DNA of 62,895 bases from an uncultured Anaerobiospirillum sp. (lineage in GTDB: Bacteria; Pseudomonadota; Gammaproteobacteria; Enterobacterales; Succinivibrionaceae). The stretch is from positions 1 to 62,895 of the forward strand of contig CALXOW010000012.1 of NCBI GenBank assembly GCA_944390115.1, read 5' to 3'. Every line of letters starts with the position of its first letter. Position 1 is the stretch's first letter. The notes under the pieces were generated by a model that was not told the origin of the DNA, ran no database searches, and saw only the letters and a list, made by a program, of their open reading frames with translations. This document shows, piece after piece, positions 1 through 9,273 of the stretch. The position numbers were made by a program, and so were the translations under genes.

Positions 1-149
1 TTAGGTGCAAACACATCGTTGGCACCATCAACTTACCAACAGGGTATAGCCCATACTAACATATAGGCAGCAGAAAACCCCTTATTTACGCCGATTTTAT
101 ATGCCTATTTTAGGAAGATTTCCTTAGGTTATTGGGTATGGTGCGCATG

Positions 150-250
150 GGGCCGCAAGATTGGCGCGGGCGAGGCCGCAGGGCTGGCGCGCACGGGGGC
201 CGTAGAGCTGGCGCGCGCGGAGGCCGCAATTTGGGGCCATTGGCGCGCAC
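150..250. repeat. GC-rich direct repeats upstream of engB
   Basis: Four copies of a GGCGCG core, three of them followed by a GGCCG motif, begin near 163, 186, 210 and 242, with spacings of about 23, 24 and 32 bases. No convincing reading frame uses them. Similar short GC-rich degenerate repeats occur in other gaps of this window (13.08, 40.53 and 59.41 kb), so they look like a genome-wide habit of intergenic repeat expansion and not a specific regulator. Positions 1-150 hold nothing else I can support. Confidence 0.5.
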
Positions 251-267
251 TTTGCGTCCAAAAAGGC

Positions 268-273
268 TATAAT
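268..273 (+). promoter_or_regulatory. Putative -10 hexamer TATAAT upstream of engB
   Basis: A perfect TATAAT lies about 75 bases before the preferred engB start at 350. I see no well-spaced -35 element and no TGn extension, so the call rests on the -10 and its location only. Confidence 0.4.
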
Positions 274-349
274 TAGCCGTTTTTTGAACCTTATCACAAA
301 AGCGGCCTGCGCCACGGACCAAGCGGCCCGCGCCACGGGATGGAGAGCC

Positions 350-1030
350 ATGGACTCAGTTGTCATTGACTATCGCAAAACGCGCTTTATCACGAGCTCA
401 CCTGATATCAAGCGTTTACCTGATGATTTAGGCGCTGAGATTGCCTTTGCTGGACGCTCTAACTCCGGCAAGTCCTCGGCCCTCAACGCCATTTGCGACC
501 AAAAGAATTTGGCCAAGACCTCGCGCACCCCAGGACGCACGCGTCTGATCAACCTCTTTGAGGTCAAGCCTGGCTGCTCCTTAGTCGACCTGCCCGGCTA
601 CGGCTATGCCGCCGTGCCAGAGACGATGAAGCGCCAATGGCAAAAGTCGATGTCCGAGTACTTACAAAAGCGTAAGGCCTTACGCGGCATCGTGGTCACG
701 ATGGATATCCGCAATCCGTTAAAAGATCACGATCGCTTGATTATCGACTGGTCGCTTGCAGCTAACCTCCCGGCCTTAATTCTCTTAACCAAGGCCGATA
801 AGCTAGGCGTTAACAAGCGCCGTGAGGCCGTGGGCGAGGTCAAGTACCAGTTAAGCGAGTTCGGCGGCGACTTTAAAGTCATGGCCTTCTCGGCCTGGAA
901 TAAGATCGGCATCGATGAGGTGCGTCAGACCCTAACCAATTGGTTCACGATGTTCCATGGCGCCGAAGAGGCAGGCGCTGACAGTGAAGCCGACAGCGGC
1001 TTCAATCCTTACGGCAGCATCCAAGATTAG
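350..1030 (+). CDS. engB: Ribosome biogenesis GTP-binding protein EngB/YihA
   Basis: EngB (YihA/YsxC) is an essential TRAFAC-class GTPase needed for late 50S subunit assembly in the cytoplasm. The translation shows G1 GRSNSGKSS at residues 35-43, the G3 stretch DLPGYGYA and the G4 motif TKADKL, all typical of the family. The frame is open back to 284, but residues encoded before 350 are low complexity and unlike the family. The ATG at 350 gives a normal-length 226-residue protein beginning MDSVVIDY, so I use that start. The last 25 residues are acidic and Gly/Ser-rich, beyond the conserved domain. gmk follows after 15 bases, so the two are probably co-transcribed. In other gammaproteobacteria engB usually lies near polA, so this pairing may be lineage specific. 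Confidence 0.95.
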   Translation: MDSVVIDYRKTRFITSSPDIKRLPDDLGAEIAFAGRSNSGKSSALNAICDQKNLAKTSRTPGRTRLINLFEVKPGCSLVDLPGYGYAAVPETMKRQWQKSMSEYLQKRKALRGIVVTMDIRNPLKDHDRLIIDWSLAANLPALILLTKADKLGVNKRREAVGEVKYQLSEFGGDFKVMAFSAWNKIGIDEVRQTLTNWFTMFHGAEEAGADSEADSGFNPYGSIQD

Positions 1031-1045
1031 TGAGGCAATGTTTTC

Positions 1046-1795
1046 ATGGCACAAGGCAAGCTCTATATCGTTTCTGCTCCTAGTGGCGCGGGCAAATCAT
1101 CGCTCATTAATGCGCTGTTGCATCGCTTCAACTTAGATGACAGCTTGCGTCTGTCGATTTCCCACACCACGCGCGCCCCGCGCCCTGGTGAGGTCGACCA
1201 CGAGAGCTATCACTTTGTCAGCAAGGAAGAATTTGAAGCCTTAATTGCGCGCAATGCCTTCTTTGAGTACGCCAAGGTCTTTGATAACTACTACGGCACC
1301 TCGCGCGAAATCGTCGAGGAGTGGCTATCCCAAGGCAAGGATGTGCTCTTTGACATCGATTGGCAGGGCGCCCGCCTGATCAAAGAGCAGATGCCAGAGG
1401 CCATCAAGATCTTCATCTTGCCGCCATCGCTCACCGAGCTCGAGCAGCGCTTAATCAAGCGCGGTCAAGACAGCCGCGAGGTCATCTCCAAGCGTATGGC
1501 CCAAGCGATGTCGGAAATCTCGCACTACGATGAGTACGACTTTGTCATCATCAATGACAACTTCGACGATAGCTTAATCAAGCTGCGCAGCATTATCTTA
1601 AGCGAGCGCGTACGCCTTGCCACGATCAAGGAGCATCACGCCGACCTGCTTGACAATATGAAGCAGCAAGCCCACGACTATGAGACTGCGTGGCTGCCAT
1701 GCGCCAGCGCCCTCTCGGCGGCTCTAGCTGAAGCTAAGGCCAAGCAAGAGGCCGCGCAGCAAGCTGAGCCACAACAACCAGAGGCTGCTCAGTAA
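1046..1795 (+). CDS. gmk: Guanylate kinase with C-terminal extension
   Basis: Guanylate kinase phosphorylates GMP to GDP with ATP, feeding GTP and (p)ppGpp pools. The P-loop SGAGKSS sits near residue 13, followed by the GMP-binding stretch [21 protein letters not shown] region and the DIDWQGA motif. The protein has 249 residues, while the usual length is about 205-210. The surplus is a C-terminal tail rich in Ala, Gln and Glu, ending near PQQPEAAQ, with no recognisable domain. The gene starts 15 bases after engB and precedes rpoZ and spoT, the usual gammaproteobacterial gmk-rpoZ-spoT neighbourhood. Confidence 0.95.
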   Translation: MAQGKLYIVSAPSGAGKSSLINALLHRFNLDDSLRLSISHTTRAPRPGEVDHESYHFVSKEEFEALIARNAFFEYAKVFDNYYGTSREIVEEWLSQGKDVLFDIDWQGARLIKEQMPEAIKIFILPPSLTELEQRLIKRGQDSREVISKRMAQAMSEISHYDEYDFVIINDNFDDSLIKLRSIILSERVRLATIKEHHADLLDNMKQQAHDYETAWLPCASALSAALAEAKAKQEAAQQAEPQQPEAAQ

Positions 1796-1843
1796 GGGCG
1801 CCGTCCCCTAACCTGTGCTCTGCACTAACCTGTGCTCTGCGCG

Positions 1844-1885
1844 CCGCCTAAATAGGCAGGGGCGCGCTCCGGCCTATTTAGGCGG
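1844..1885. other. Perfect 14-bp inverted repeat between gmk and rpoZ
   Basis: CCGCCTAAATAGGC at 1844-1857 is exactly complementary to 1872-1885 across a 14-base spacer. There is no T-run after it on plus, so it is not a typical intrinsic terminator. It could stabilise the gmk 3' end or act as an operator just upstream of the rpoZ promoter. A 14-base imperfect duplication (AACCTGTGCTCTGC) precedes it around 1810-1841. Confidence 0.55.
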
Positions 1886-1911
1886 CGGGGCGGCCCAAGG
1901 GGCTAAATTTT

Positions 1912-1920
1912 TGCTACAAT
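1912..1920 (+). promoter_or_regulatory. Putative extended -10 promoter for rpoZ
   Basis: The string TGCTACAAT combines a TGn extension with a TACAAT -10 box about 120 bases before rpoZ. The same nine bases recur before the COG0523 gene at 6696-6704, which supports a real promoter class. No good -35 is visible, as expected for extended -10 promoters. Confidence 0.5.
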
Positions 1921-2042
1921 GGGCAGTTCTAGAAAATTTCCCCTAGGGCACGACGTGCCCAAAGCTTCCTAGAAGCTCCTAACAGTTCGTTCTTGGGGAC
2001 CCAACTTGTCAGGCGTTCCTAATCATTTGAGGTATTTGATAA

Positions 2043-2336
2043 ATGGCTAGAGTTACAGTTGAAGACGCTGTGGCTAAAGTTGGCAATCGCTTTGACTTAG
2101 TACTCATCGCAGCTCGTCGTGCTCGTCAAATCTCGATGAATGGCAGCAAGCCTTTAGTCGACGAAGAAAAGGACAAGCCAACTGTCATCGCTCTGCGTGA
2201 GATTGAGGCAGGTCTGATCTCTGAGGACTTCCTCGATAAGCAAGATCGCAAGGACTTAATGCGCGATACCAGCATCCTGCCAGCCGATAGCGAGTTTGCT
2301 CCAATCGACGGCGCCGAAATGTTCAATATGGACTAA
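2043..2336 (+). CDS. rpoZ: RNA polymerase omega subunit
   Basis: Omega assists folding and assembly of RNA polymerase beta-prime and, in E. coli, forms one ppGpp site. The 97-residue product begins [20 protein letters not shown] and contains RARQI and the [12 protein letters not shown] helix, matching proteobacterial omega closely in length and sequence. It lies directly upstream of spoT, so the ppGpp enzyme and a ppGpp-binding polymerase subunit are neighbours. A strong terminator follows, so most rpoZ transcripts probably end before spoT. Confidence 0.97.
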   Translation: MARVTVEDAVAKVGNRFDLVLIAARRARQISMNGSKPLVDEEKDKPTVIALREIEAGLISEDFLDKQDRKDLMRDTSILPADSEFAPIDGAEMFNMD

Positions 2337-2359
2337 AAGCTCAGCGCTATTGCGGAAAA

Positions 2360-2394
2360 AGAGCGCGTTGCCCTGGGGCACGCGCTTTTTTTTT
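2360..2394 (+). terminator. Intrinsic terminator after rpoZ
   Basis: GAGCGCGTTGCCC pairs with GGGGCACGCGCT (one unpaired base) and is followed by nine T residues at 2386-2394. A weaker second copy, GCGAGCGC followed by eight T residues, lies at about 2427-2441. Confidence 0.85.
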
Positions 2395-2699
2395 GCGCCC
2401 AGGTGGTGGGGGCGGCGCTGTTATTGCGAGCGCTTTTTTTTGTGCCCTAGGACGCAAGTTTGCATTCCTTGCGTTTGTTAGGTCACAGCTTGAGACACGG
2501 AGCCTAGTCACTGGCGCGACCCTTGCCTAAAATTAATGGGAGAGGGGCTGCTTAATCTTGCCCTTTATTGGGGCACAGCCAGCTGCCGCACTGTGGCGCT
2601 TTGTTGTACACTGAGAGGCTAAGTGCAGGAGCACTCCCCCGGCCTCAGGTTTGGCCCTGTTCTTAGGTTTTAGCGCAGTTTGAGCAAGGAGAAGCAGTT

Positions 2700-5219
2700 A
2701 TGGAGAGCAACCACAATTTGCCATCTGATCAGTCTGCTCCTAGCCCCGCAGATATCGATGCCGCTTTGGCCGCTGCCTCGTCTACAGCACGCGCCGTGGC
2801 TCAAGGTAAATTCGACGAGAGCTATGAAGACGGCACCGGCTTAACCAAGTCCGGCCCCGTTATCACTGTGGCCACCGAAAGCATAGTCGATAGCCCGATT
2901 GGCGTCAGCGCCGCCGCTGCCGCCGTGAGCCCGTCGCGCCCTCAGTTAGAAGCTAGCTCCGCCGCGCACGAAGGCATCTACAGCGATAGCATCAACGTCA
3001 ATGCACGCGATAACGGTGCGTTTAGCGCCTTTGAGAGCCCAAAAGAGCAATTTGAGCTCCAGCCCACCAGCACCCCAACCCCGGTTGAACCAAGCGCTGA
3101 AGCCCTAGCCTCGCCCAATTTCCATTACTACCTGCCACTGCACGACTTAGCCTCGTCCTATCTGCCGCCAGAGTGCATGCCCGATATCGACCGCGCCTTT
3201 GTCTTAGCTGACACTGCGCACGCCCCGCAAAAACGCGCCTCTGGTGAGCCTTACATCATTCACCCGATTGCGGTTGCCACCATCATTGCCCAGATGCACC
3301 TCGACAAAGAGTCGATTATCGCGGCTCTCTTGCACGATACGGTCGAGGACACGGGCGTGACCCCCGAGGACATCACACGCGAGTTTGGCCCAGTGGTCTG
3401 TGATCTGGTCAATGGCGTGACCAAGCTCGATAAGCTGCGCTTCCACGATTACCGCGAAGCTCAGGCTGAGAACTTCCGCAAGATGATCTTGGCGATGACG
3501 CGCGATATCCGCGTCATTCTGATTAAGCTGGCCGACCGCACCCATAATATGCGCACCTTGGGTTCGCTGCGCCCTGATAAGCGCAAGCGTATTGCGCGCG
3601 AAACCTTAGAGATCTTTGCCCCAATTGCCAATCGCCTCGGTATCTCCGATATCAAGGTTGAGTTAGAAGAGCTGGGCATTGCCGCGCTCTACCCGCTGCG
3701 CTATCGCGTGCTCAAGTCGGCGGTGACGCGCGCACGTAACAACCGCAAGGAAATCATCAACAATATCCTGGAGTCGATCAACCGTCGCCTCAAGGAAGTG
3801 GGCATTCACGGACGCGTCTTAGGACGCGAAAAGCGCATCTACTCTATCTACAAGAAGATGATCAAAAAGGAGCTGCAATTCCGTGAAATCATGGATGTCT
3901 ACGCCTTCCGCATCATCTTGGATGACGTCGACACCTGCTACCGCGTCTTAGGTCAGATGCACAACCTCTACAAGCCTCGCCCCAGCGGTTTTAAGGACTA
4001 CATCGCGATCCCTAAGATCAACGGCTACCAATCGCTCCACACCTCACTTATCGGCCCGCATGGCGTACCGATTGAGGTGCAGATCCGCACTGAGTTCATG
4101 GACCAGATGGCCGCCCGTGGTGTCGCCGCGCACTGGTCGTATAAGGAGAATGGCTCGGAGCCTACCTCCACCACCGCCCAAAAAAATGCCCAGCAGTGGA
4201 TCAAAAACATCATCGACCTCCAGCAGAGCACCTCAAGCTCGATGGAGTTCATCGAGGGCGTTAAGACCGACCTCTTCCCTGATGCGATCTTCGTCTTTAC
4301 CCCAGATGGCAAGATCTTCGATCTGCCCGCCGGTTCAACTCCGGTCGACTTTGCCTATGCCCTGCACACTGACATTGGTCAGCACTGCATCGGCGCCCGC
4401 GTTAACCACCGCATGTATCCATTAGGCCGCCCATTGCAGTCAGGCCAAGCAGTTGAGATCATCACCGCCCCGAGCGCTGAGCCTAATGCCATGTGGCTGT
4501 CGACTGTGGTCACGCCGCGCGCCCGCTCCAAGATCCGCCAGTACCTCAAGGGCTTAAAGAGCCAAGAGTGCGTCTTAATTGGTCGCCGCCTGCTGCAAAA
4601 TGTCCTCAAGGATATGCGCTTAGAGGAAGTTGCACCGGAGCAAATGGAGGCGGTCTTAAAGGAGTTTAAGGAGCCTGATCTCAACGCGCTCTTAAGCGAC
4701 GTCGCCTTGGGCAATATCTTGGCGGTGGTAGTGGCCAAGAAGTTAAAGAGCGATCTTTCGGACGCCGAAGAGGGCAAGCCAATCACCGGTACCGGTGGCT
4801 TACCGTACACCTTTGCCCAGTGCTGCCTGCCAATCCCAGGCGATGCCATTATTGGCCACATTACGGTCAAGGGCTTAGTCATCCACATCGCCACTTGCTC
4901 CAATATCCGTGAAGAGGACAAGCTCAATGAGCCGGAGAAGTTCATCAAGGTCGATTGGGATTACTCGGTCACGGCCAATATGGCCTTCCAGACCGGCCTG
5001 AGAATTGAGCTTGAAAATCGCCAAGGCATCTTAAGTGAGATCTCCAATGCCGTGGATATCGCCGGTTCCCAGATTGATGCGATCAACTCCGAGGTCAAGG
5101 AGGATGGCACCTACCTCATCAATCTAACGGTCACGGTGCGCGATCGCGAGCACCTGGCGGGCATCATCCACCGCATTAAGGCAATCCCGAACATCCTCAC
5201 AGTCAATCGCCGCCGCTAA
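2700..5219 (+). CDS. spoT: Bifunctional (p)ppGpp synthetase/hydrolase SpoT with long N-terminal extension
   Basis: SpoT makes and degrades the alarmone (p)ppGpp. The translation shows the HD hydrolase domain (HDTVED near residue 211, RTHNMRTL), the synthetase domain (YSIYKKM, the FKDYIAIPK loop, GYQSLHT), the TGS domain (FTPDGKIFDLP) and a C-terminal ACT domain. It has 839 residues against about 702 in E. coli. Roughly 140 extra residues, rich in Ala, Ser and Pro, precede the HD domain. A strong AAGGAG ribosome-binding site just before the ATG at 2700 argues that this extension is translated. In the synthetase loop the residue before FKD is Gly, where I recall Arg in E. coli SpoT (RXKD), so synthetase activity may differ. 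A terminator follows, making the gene largely self-contained. Confidence 0.96.
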   Translation: MESNHNLPSDQSAPSPADIDAALAAASSTARAVAQGKFDESYEDGTGLTKSGPVITVATESIVDSPIGVSAAAAAVSPSRPQLEASSAAHEGIYSDSINVNARDNGAFSAFESPKEQFELQPTSTPTPVEPSAEALASPNFHYYLPLHDLASSYLPPECMPDIDRAFVLADTAHAPQKRASGEPYIIHPIAVATIIAQMHLDKESIIAALLHDTVEDTGVTPEDITREFGPVVCDLVNGVTKLDKLRFHDYREAQAENFRKMILAMTRDIRVILIKLADRTHNMRTLGSLRPDKRKRIARETLEIFAPIANRLGISDIKVELEELGIAALYPLRYRVLKSAVTRARNNRKEIINNILESINRRLKEVGIHGRVLGREKRIYSIYKKMIKKELQFREIMDVYAFRIILDDVDTCYRVLGQMHNLYKPRPSGFKDYIAIPKINGYQSLHTSLIGPHGVPIEVQIRTEFMDQMAARGVAAHWSYKENGSEPTSTTAQKNAQQWIKNIIDLQQSTSSSMEFIEGVKTDLFPDAIFVFTPDGKIFDLPAGSTPVDFAYALHTDIGQHCIGARVNHRMYPLGRPLQSGQAVEIITAPSAEPNAMWLSTVVTPRARSKIRQYLKGLKSQECVLIGRRLLQNVLKDMRLEEVAPEQMEAVLKEFKEPDLNALLSDVALGNILAVVVAKKLKSDLSDAEEGKPITGTGGLPYTFAQCCLPIPGDAIIGHITVKGLVIHIATCSNIREEDKLNEPEKFIKVDWDYSVTANMAFQTGLRIELENRQGILSEISNAVDIAGSQIDAINSEVKEDGTYLINLTVTVRDREHLAGIIHRIKAIPNILTVNRRR

Positions 5220-5247
5220 AACGGTGAAAATAGCTTAAACAAGATAA

Positions 5248-5297
5248 AACAGGCGCTCAGCCGCAAAAAGATAGCGGCGGCGCCTGTTTTGTTTTAT
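5248..5297 (+). terminator. Intrinsic terminator after spoT
   Basis: AACAGGCGC and AGCCGC pair with GCGGC and GCGCCTGTT around an A-rich loop, followed by TTTTGTTTT. It ends the spoT transcript about 75 bases before the next gene. Confidence 0.8.
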
Positions 5298-5369
5298 GCT
5301 AGTGATGATGAAAGAAGATTTGACCGGGCCTGGCAGTAACGCGTTGCCGCAGCCAGCTCTGAGGAGGAA

Positions 5370-6551
5370 ATGATGATTAAATTCACAAATATTGGCACCG
5401 AAGCCTCCTTAACTAGCCTCTACCCTAAGATCGATGAGTTTTATGAAAAGGAGCTCAAGTTCCATCGTATCCATGTCAGCGACAATTTGATCTTAAGTGC
5501 GGTCGAGCTGAAGGCACCGCAAGGGGCACCGGGTACCACGCTGCAAGATAGCTCCCATACCTTGGTGATTGTGCCGGGCCGTGCTGAGACCGAGCACAAG
5601 TACGCCGAGCTGCTCTACCACTTAAAGGACACGGGCCTGAGAGTGCTGGTGTGCTTTGTCCGGGGTCAAGGCCAGTCGTCGATGGTGCTGTACGACTCCA
5701 ATAAGTGCCATGTCGAGCGCTTCTTACACTACCGCCACGACCTCGAGAATATCTTAAGCTACCTCGATGTCGGCCCGAACTTTAGACTGATGGGCTTTTC
5801 CTTAGGTGGCCTTATCTCGATGGAGTTCTGCTTTAACACGACCTATCGCTACAAGCCGCGTGCGGTGGCCTTAATCGCGCCGTTCTTAGGCATCAATATG
5901 CCGTTCTCACCGCGCGTGGTTTATCCGATCCTCAAGATCTTGTGCAATATTCGCGCTTTTGCCTTGGCTTACACTCCACATGGCAAGGAGTACAAGCGGG
6001 TGCCGTTTGAAGAGAACTTCCACTCGCACAGCCCGATCCGCTACAACCTCTACCACGACTATTACGCCAGCCACCCACAGTTGCCTTTAGCGGGCCCAAC
6101 CTACAAATTTGTGAAGTGCTGCATGCAGGCCCAAGGGCGCCTGCACAAGCGCAAGAGCCGCTTCACCTTCCCGATGCTGTGTTTAGGCGCTGGTGCCGAT
6201 AACGTGGTCTCAACCCAGGCAGCCCAAGAATTTTGCCAAGAGCACAGCCATGATCCAATTCCGCCGATCTTCGAGCTGGTACCGCACGCTTATCATGACA
6301 TCCTCAACGAGTCTGATAACTACCGCAATGAGCCGCTGCTCAAGGCCTTAAACTTCCTGTTTAACGGCACCACCGACTTGAGCTACTTAGCCGAGCAAGA
6401 GGAACACGAGGCCGAGGAGGAAGCTCCTCACAGCCAGCCAGAGCCTAAGAGTGCACCGAGCGACGTACCGGCAGGCGCGACCGTGATCTCCGAGCAGGAA
6501 GTTGATGAAAGCGAGCTCATCGGCGATGCACCACGCGTTCCTCATAACTAA
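5370..6551 (+). CDS. Alpha/beta hydrolase, probable lysophospholipase L2 (PldB-like)
   Basis: This is a serine hydrolase of the alpha/beta fold, probably acting on lysophospholipids or monoacylglycerols at the inner membrane. The nucleophile elbow GFSLGG is near residue 147. An acid candidate lies in GAGADNVV and the catalytic His probably in HAYHDIL near residue 310. That triad order and spacing fit PldB. The 393-residue product has an acidic Pro/Glu/Ser-rich tail of about 55 residues after the catalytic domain. The GAGGAGG ribosome site is only 2 bases before the first ATG (5370) and 5 before the second (5373), so the second is the likelier start. No membrane segment or signal peptide is obvious. 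Assignment to PldB and not to another hydrolase of the fold is moderate. Confidence 0.75.
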   Translation: MMIKFTNIGTEASLTSLYPKIDEFYEKELKFHRIHVSDNLILSAVELKAPQGAPGTTLQDSSHTLVIVPGRAETEHKYAELLYHLKDTGLRVLVCFVRGQGQSSMVLYDSNKCHVERFLHYRHDLENILSYLDVGPNFRLMGFSLGGLISMEFCFNTTYRYKPRAVALIAPFLGINMPFSPRVVYPILKILCNIRAFALAYTPHGKEYKRVPFEENFHSHSPIRYNLYHDYYASHPQLPLAGPTYKFVKCCMQAQGRLHKRKSRFTFPMLCLGAGADNVVSTQAAQEFCQEHSHDPIPPIFELVPHAYHDILNESDNYRNEPLLKALNFLFNGTTDLSYLAEQEEHEAEEEAPHSQPEPKSAPSDVPAGATVISEQEVDESELIGDAPRVPHN

Positions 6552-6695
6552 GGGCGGCTCCGTGCAACCTGCGTAAAGCTTTGCGCAATACGCAGTCGGC
6601 GTAACGCTCGGCGCAGCGAGCAACCAGTGTAAAGCTCGGCGCGCACGGTTACAATCGACAAAAAAGAGCTAAAAGGCCGCCGCCGTGAGCGGCGG

Positions 6696-6704
6696 TGCTA
6701 CAAT
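6696..6704 (+). promoter_or_regulatory. Putative extended -10 promoter TGCTACAAT
   Basis: TGCTACAAT lies 90 bases before the COG0523 gene and is identical to the element before rpoZ. It is immediately preceded by a GC-rich hairpin (CCGCCG, loop TGAG, CGGCGG, near 6680-6695), which may terminate readthrough from the pldB-like gene. Confidence 0.5.
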
Positions 6705-6793
6705 GAGGCGCTCATCCTAGTAAGCGGGGGCTAACCTGACTACGGGAGAGCGCTTTATTTTTTCTTTTCAAAACATCGTTAGTGGGTGCGACC

Positions 6794-7984
6794 ATGTCAG
6801 AAGTTGATAACAGAATCCCAGTTAACATCATTACGGGCTTTCTGGGCAGTGGCAAGACCACTTTGCTCAACCAATGGGTCAACACTGAGGAATTTAAAGA
6901 CACCTTAGTTCTGATCAACGAATTTGGTGATGTCGGTCTGGACCATGAACTGGTGCAATCGGTAGACGACACCGTAGTGCTCTTAGGCTCAGGCTGCATC
7001 TGCTGCACCTTACAAGGCGAGTTAGTCCAGTCCTTAGCGCAAAACCTGATCAAAGCTGAAGAAGGCACGATTCCTAAGTTTAAGCGCGTCTTAATCGAGA
7101 CTACGGGTCTTGCTGATCCAGCCGGCGTAATCTCGACCTTAAACAACGACGAATTTTGCTTTGCCAACTACCGTCACGATGGCACGGTCACGGTATTAGA
7201 CGGCCAATTCGTGCGCGAGCAGCTGCGCACCCAATACGAAGCGGTCAAGCAGATTGCCCTGGCCGATATCATTTTGATTTCCAAGACTGACTTAATCGAC
7301 GCCGAGGAAATCAAGGCTATTACCGAGACCGCCCGCTCGATCAATCCATCGGCCCAGATCCATCCAATGGTACGCGGCCACATCACGCCAAAGATCTTAG
7401 ATGAGATCGGCCCTTACAAGAACTCGGGTGAAACCAGCTCCAAGGTCAGCTCCTGGCTTGAGATCAAGGGCCCAATCAAGAGCCAAGACGGCACGACCTT
7501 AGCCTCGCCCCTGCGCCCGGTTAATGCCACGATTGAGGCGGCGGTCGCTAAGCCTAAGATCATTGCTCACACCAATATTGAGAGCTTTGCCTTAGTCTTT
7601 GATGAGCCAATCAAGAGCTTAGTGTTGCTAGCTGCGATCAACTTAGTCCAGCAGCAATACGGCGACTCGATTCTGCGCTTAAAGGGCATCTTAGATATTG
7701 AGGGCCAGGACAAGCCGGTGGTCATTCACGGCGTGCAAGGCCAGCTCTACCCATTAGGCCAATTAGATGAGTGGCCCGAGGACAAGCATCAGTCCAAGCT
7801 GGTCTTTATCGTCCGCGCTACGGTCTTAGAGCAGATCAAGCTGATGTTCACTCAGGCCATTGAGAATCCAGACGAGTCGACTATCGACTACTATCGCCAA
7901 ATCATCAGCGCCGCCGAAGCCGCCAGCGCCCAGATGGAAGATGACGTCGAGGAAATCGACTTAAGCGACACCTACCAGAAGTAG
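6794..7984 (+). CDS. COG0523/CobW-family GTPase (YjiA-like metallochaperone)
   Basis: Members of this G3E family use GTP to deliver zinc or other metals to client proteins. The sequence has Walker A GFLGSGKTT near residue 17, the metal-binding CxCC signature in SGCICCTLQ near residue 75, the switch-like ETTGLADP motif and SKTD as the G4 motif. A C-terminal CobW_C-like domain follows. The frame is open from a GTG at 6782, but the ATG at 6794 gives the usual short start before the P-loop and is preferred. At 396 residues it is longer than YjiA (about 318), with an acidic tail. No Zur box or metal enzyme gene is visible nearby, so the metal and client are unknown. Confidence 0.85.
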   Translation: MSEVDNRIPVNIITGFLGSGKTTLLNQWVNTEEFKDTLVLINEFGDVGLDHELVQSVDDTVVLLGSGCICCTLQGELVQSLAQNLIKAEEGTIPKFKRVLIETTGLADPAGVISTLNNDEFCFANYRHDGTVTVLDGQFVREQLRTQYEAVKQIALADIILISKTDLIDAEEIKAITETARSINPSAQIHPMVRGHITPKILDEIGPYKNSGETSSKVSSWLEIKGPIKSQDGTTLASPLRPVNATIEAAVAKPKIIAHTNIESFALVFDEPIKSLVLLAAINLVQQQYGDSILRLKGILDIEGQDKPVVIHGVQGQLYPLGQLDEWPEDKHQSKLVFIVRATVLEQIKLMFTQAIENPDESTIDYYRQIISAAEAASAQMEDDVEEIDLSDTYQK

Positions 7985-8101
7985 CACGCACCAAGCTGCA
8001 GCTTGACGGCAGCTTGCGCCCTAAGCCGCAGCTTGGCGCTAAGAAGCAGCTGACGCTAAAACGCAGCTTGCGCCGCAAGGCGCAAGTTGGCGCTAAAGCG
8101 C

Positions 8102-8140
8102 AACAAGGCCGCAGGGAGGTAACTTCCTGCGGCCTTGTTT
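8102..8140. terminator. Bidirectional intrinsic terminator between COG0523 gene and ompA
   Basis: AACAAGGCCGCAGG pairs perfectly with CCTGCGGCCTTGTT across a 10-base loop. It separates two convergent genes. The preceding 7985-8100 holds about five degenerate copies of a GCAGCTTG/GCGCAAG motif and no gene. Confidence 0.8.
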
Positions 8141-8214
8141 GCTTTGCGGGCCCACGCCCATGGCGTGGGTCTCTTAGTTAACGCGTAAGACACTAAGCCC
8201 CAGCGCGTTAGTCA

Positions 8215-9273
8215 CTACTGCTGCTCAGTAGTGGTGGTCGAACCGGTTACGTTAACAACAACGCGGCGGTCTGGAGCGTAGCACTTGAGCTTCTCGTTGC
8301 GTGGTAAGCCGTCGCAAGCATCGCCCACGGTCGACTCAGTGGCACCTAAGCCCACAACGGTGATAGCACCAGCTGGGACACCCTTAGCCTGTAACTCAGC
8401 CGAAACGGCCTGAGCACGACGTAAGGATAAGCCCTTGTTGTACTCAGCGTTACCGATTGGGTCGGTGTAGCCCTTAACGTCGTAGGCAACAAAGTCTAAG
8501 TTGGCGTTCTGAGCATCAACTACTACCTGGCTAACAGCGGCGTGGCCTTCCTCAGTTAAGGTAGCGCTATCAAAGCCGAACAGAGCGCTAGCATCTAAGT
8601 TGTAGGAGGTAGTAACAGTCTTGGTGACAGGCTGTGGAGCAACTGGGGCTGGAGTGCGATCGCCAAAGACGTAGCCTAAGGTTAAGTAGGCGTAGTCTAA
8701 GTCCATATCGACGTCTTCGGCATCGATTACGTCGAAGTAACGATCGTAGCCTAAGCGCAGAGCCCAGTTATCGGTTAAAGCGAAGTTAACACCAGCACCA
8801 ACAAATGGCGAGAAGGTATCGCAATCATCGAGGTCGCCGGTGTACATAGCATAGAAACCACCGCCACGTACGAAGAGGTCAGTGCCAGCGTCGGTTAAAG
8901 GAATCGAAACGCGCAGGCCTAACTCAGGACCGTGGATAGCGAAGTCCGAAGTCCACTCATTAACAGTAGCTGGATTAGTACGACGATCAGTTTCGCGCTC
9001 GCTGATCTCAAAGCCGTCGAAGTAGTTGTAGCCTAACTCAACGCTGAAGTACTGGTTAACGCTGTAACCACCAAACAGGCCAATGCCATAGCCTGCGGTA
9101 TCAGAATTGTAGATACCATCGCCAGTTGCATCGGTGACGAAGTCGTCAGTGTCGATGTGAGCGTAACCGCCACGAACACCTGCATACCAAGTGTTAGGAA
9201 TTGCTGCGCTCGCAACAGTGGTAAAAGCTAAAGCTGCAGCAGCAACTGATAAAGCTAATAAATTCTTCTTCAT
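8215..9273 (-). CDS. ompA: OmpA-family outer membrane protein
   Basis: OmpA is an abundant outer-membrane beta-barrel with a periplasmic peptidoglycan-binding domain that ties the outer membrane to the wall. The 352-residue product has a signal peptide (MKKNLLALSVAAAALAF, cleavage probably after ASA near residue 23). An eight-strand-type barrel with aromatic-rich strands follows, then a Pro-rich hinge (TPAPVAPQPV). The C-terminal OmpA domain has GYTDPIGNAEYN and LSLRRAQAV, plus the family Cys pair near CDGLPRNEKLKC. It closely resembles enterobacterial OmpA in length (about 346). The gene stands alone between a terminator and a long upstream leader. Confidence 0.93.
   Translation of the reverse strand: MKKNLLALSVAAAALAFTTVASAAIPNTWYAGVRGGYAHIDTDDFVTDATGDGIYNSDTAGYGIGLFGGYSVNQYFSVELGYNYFDGFEISERETDRRTNPATVNEWTSDFAIHGPELGLRVSIPLTDAGTDLFVRGGGFYAMYTGDLDDCDTFSPFVGAGVNFALTDNWALRLGYDRYFDVIDAEDVDMDLDYAYLTLGYVFGDRTPAPVAPQPVTKTVTTSYNLDASALFGFDSATLTEEGHAAVSQVVVDAQNANLDFVAYDVKGYTDPIGNAEYNKGLSLRRAQAVSAELQAKGVPAGAITVVGLGATESTVGDACDGLPRNEKLKCYAPDRRVVVNVTGSTTTTEQQ

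Noticed and set aside
2296-2481. 61-codon ORF after rpoZ
   Set aside because: It starts inside rpoZ and translates the terminator T-runs into Phe-rich sequence.
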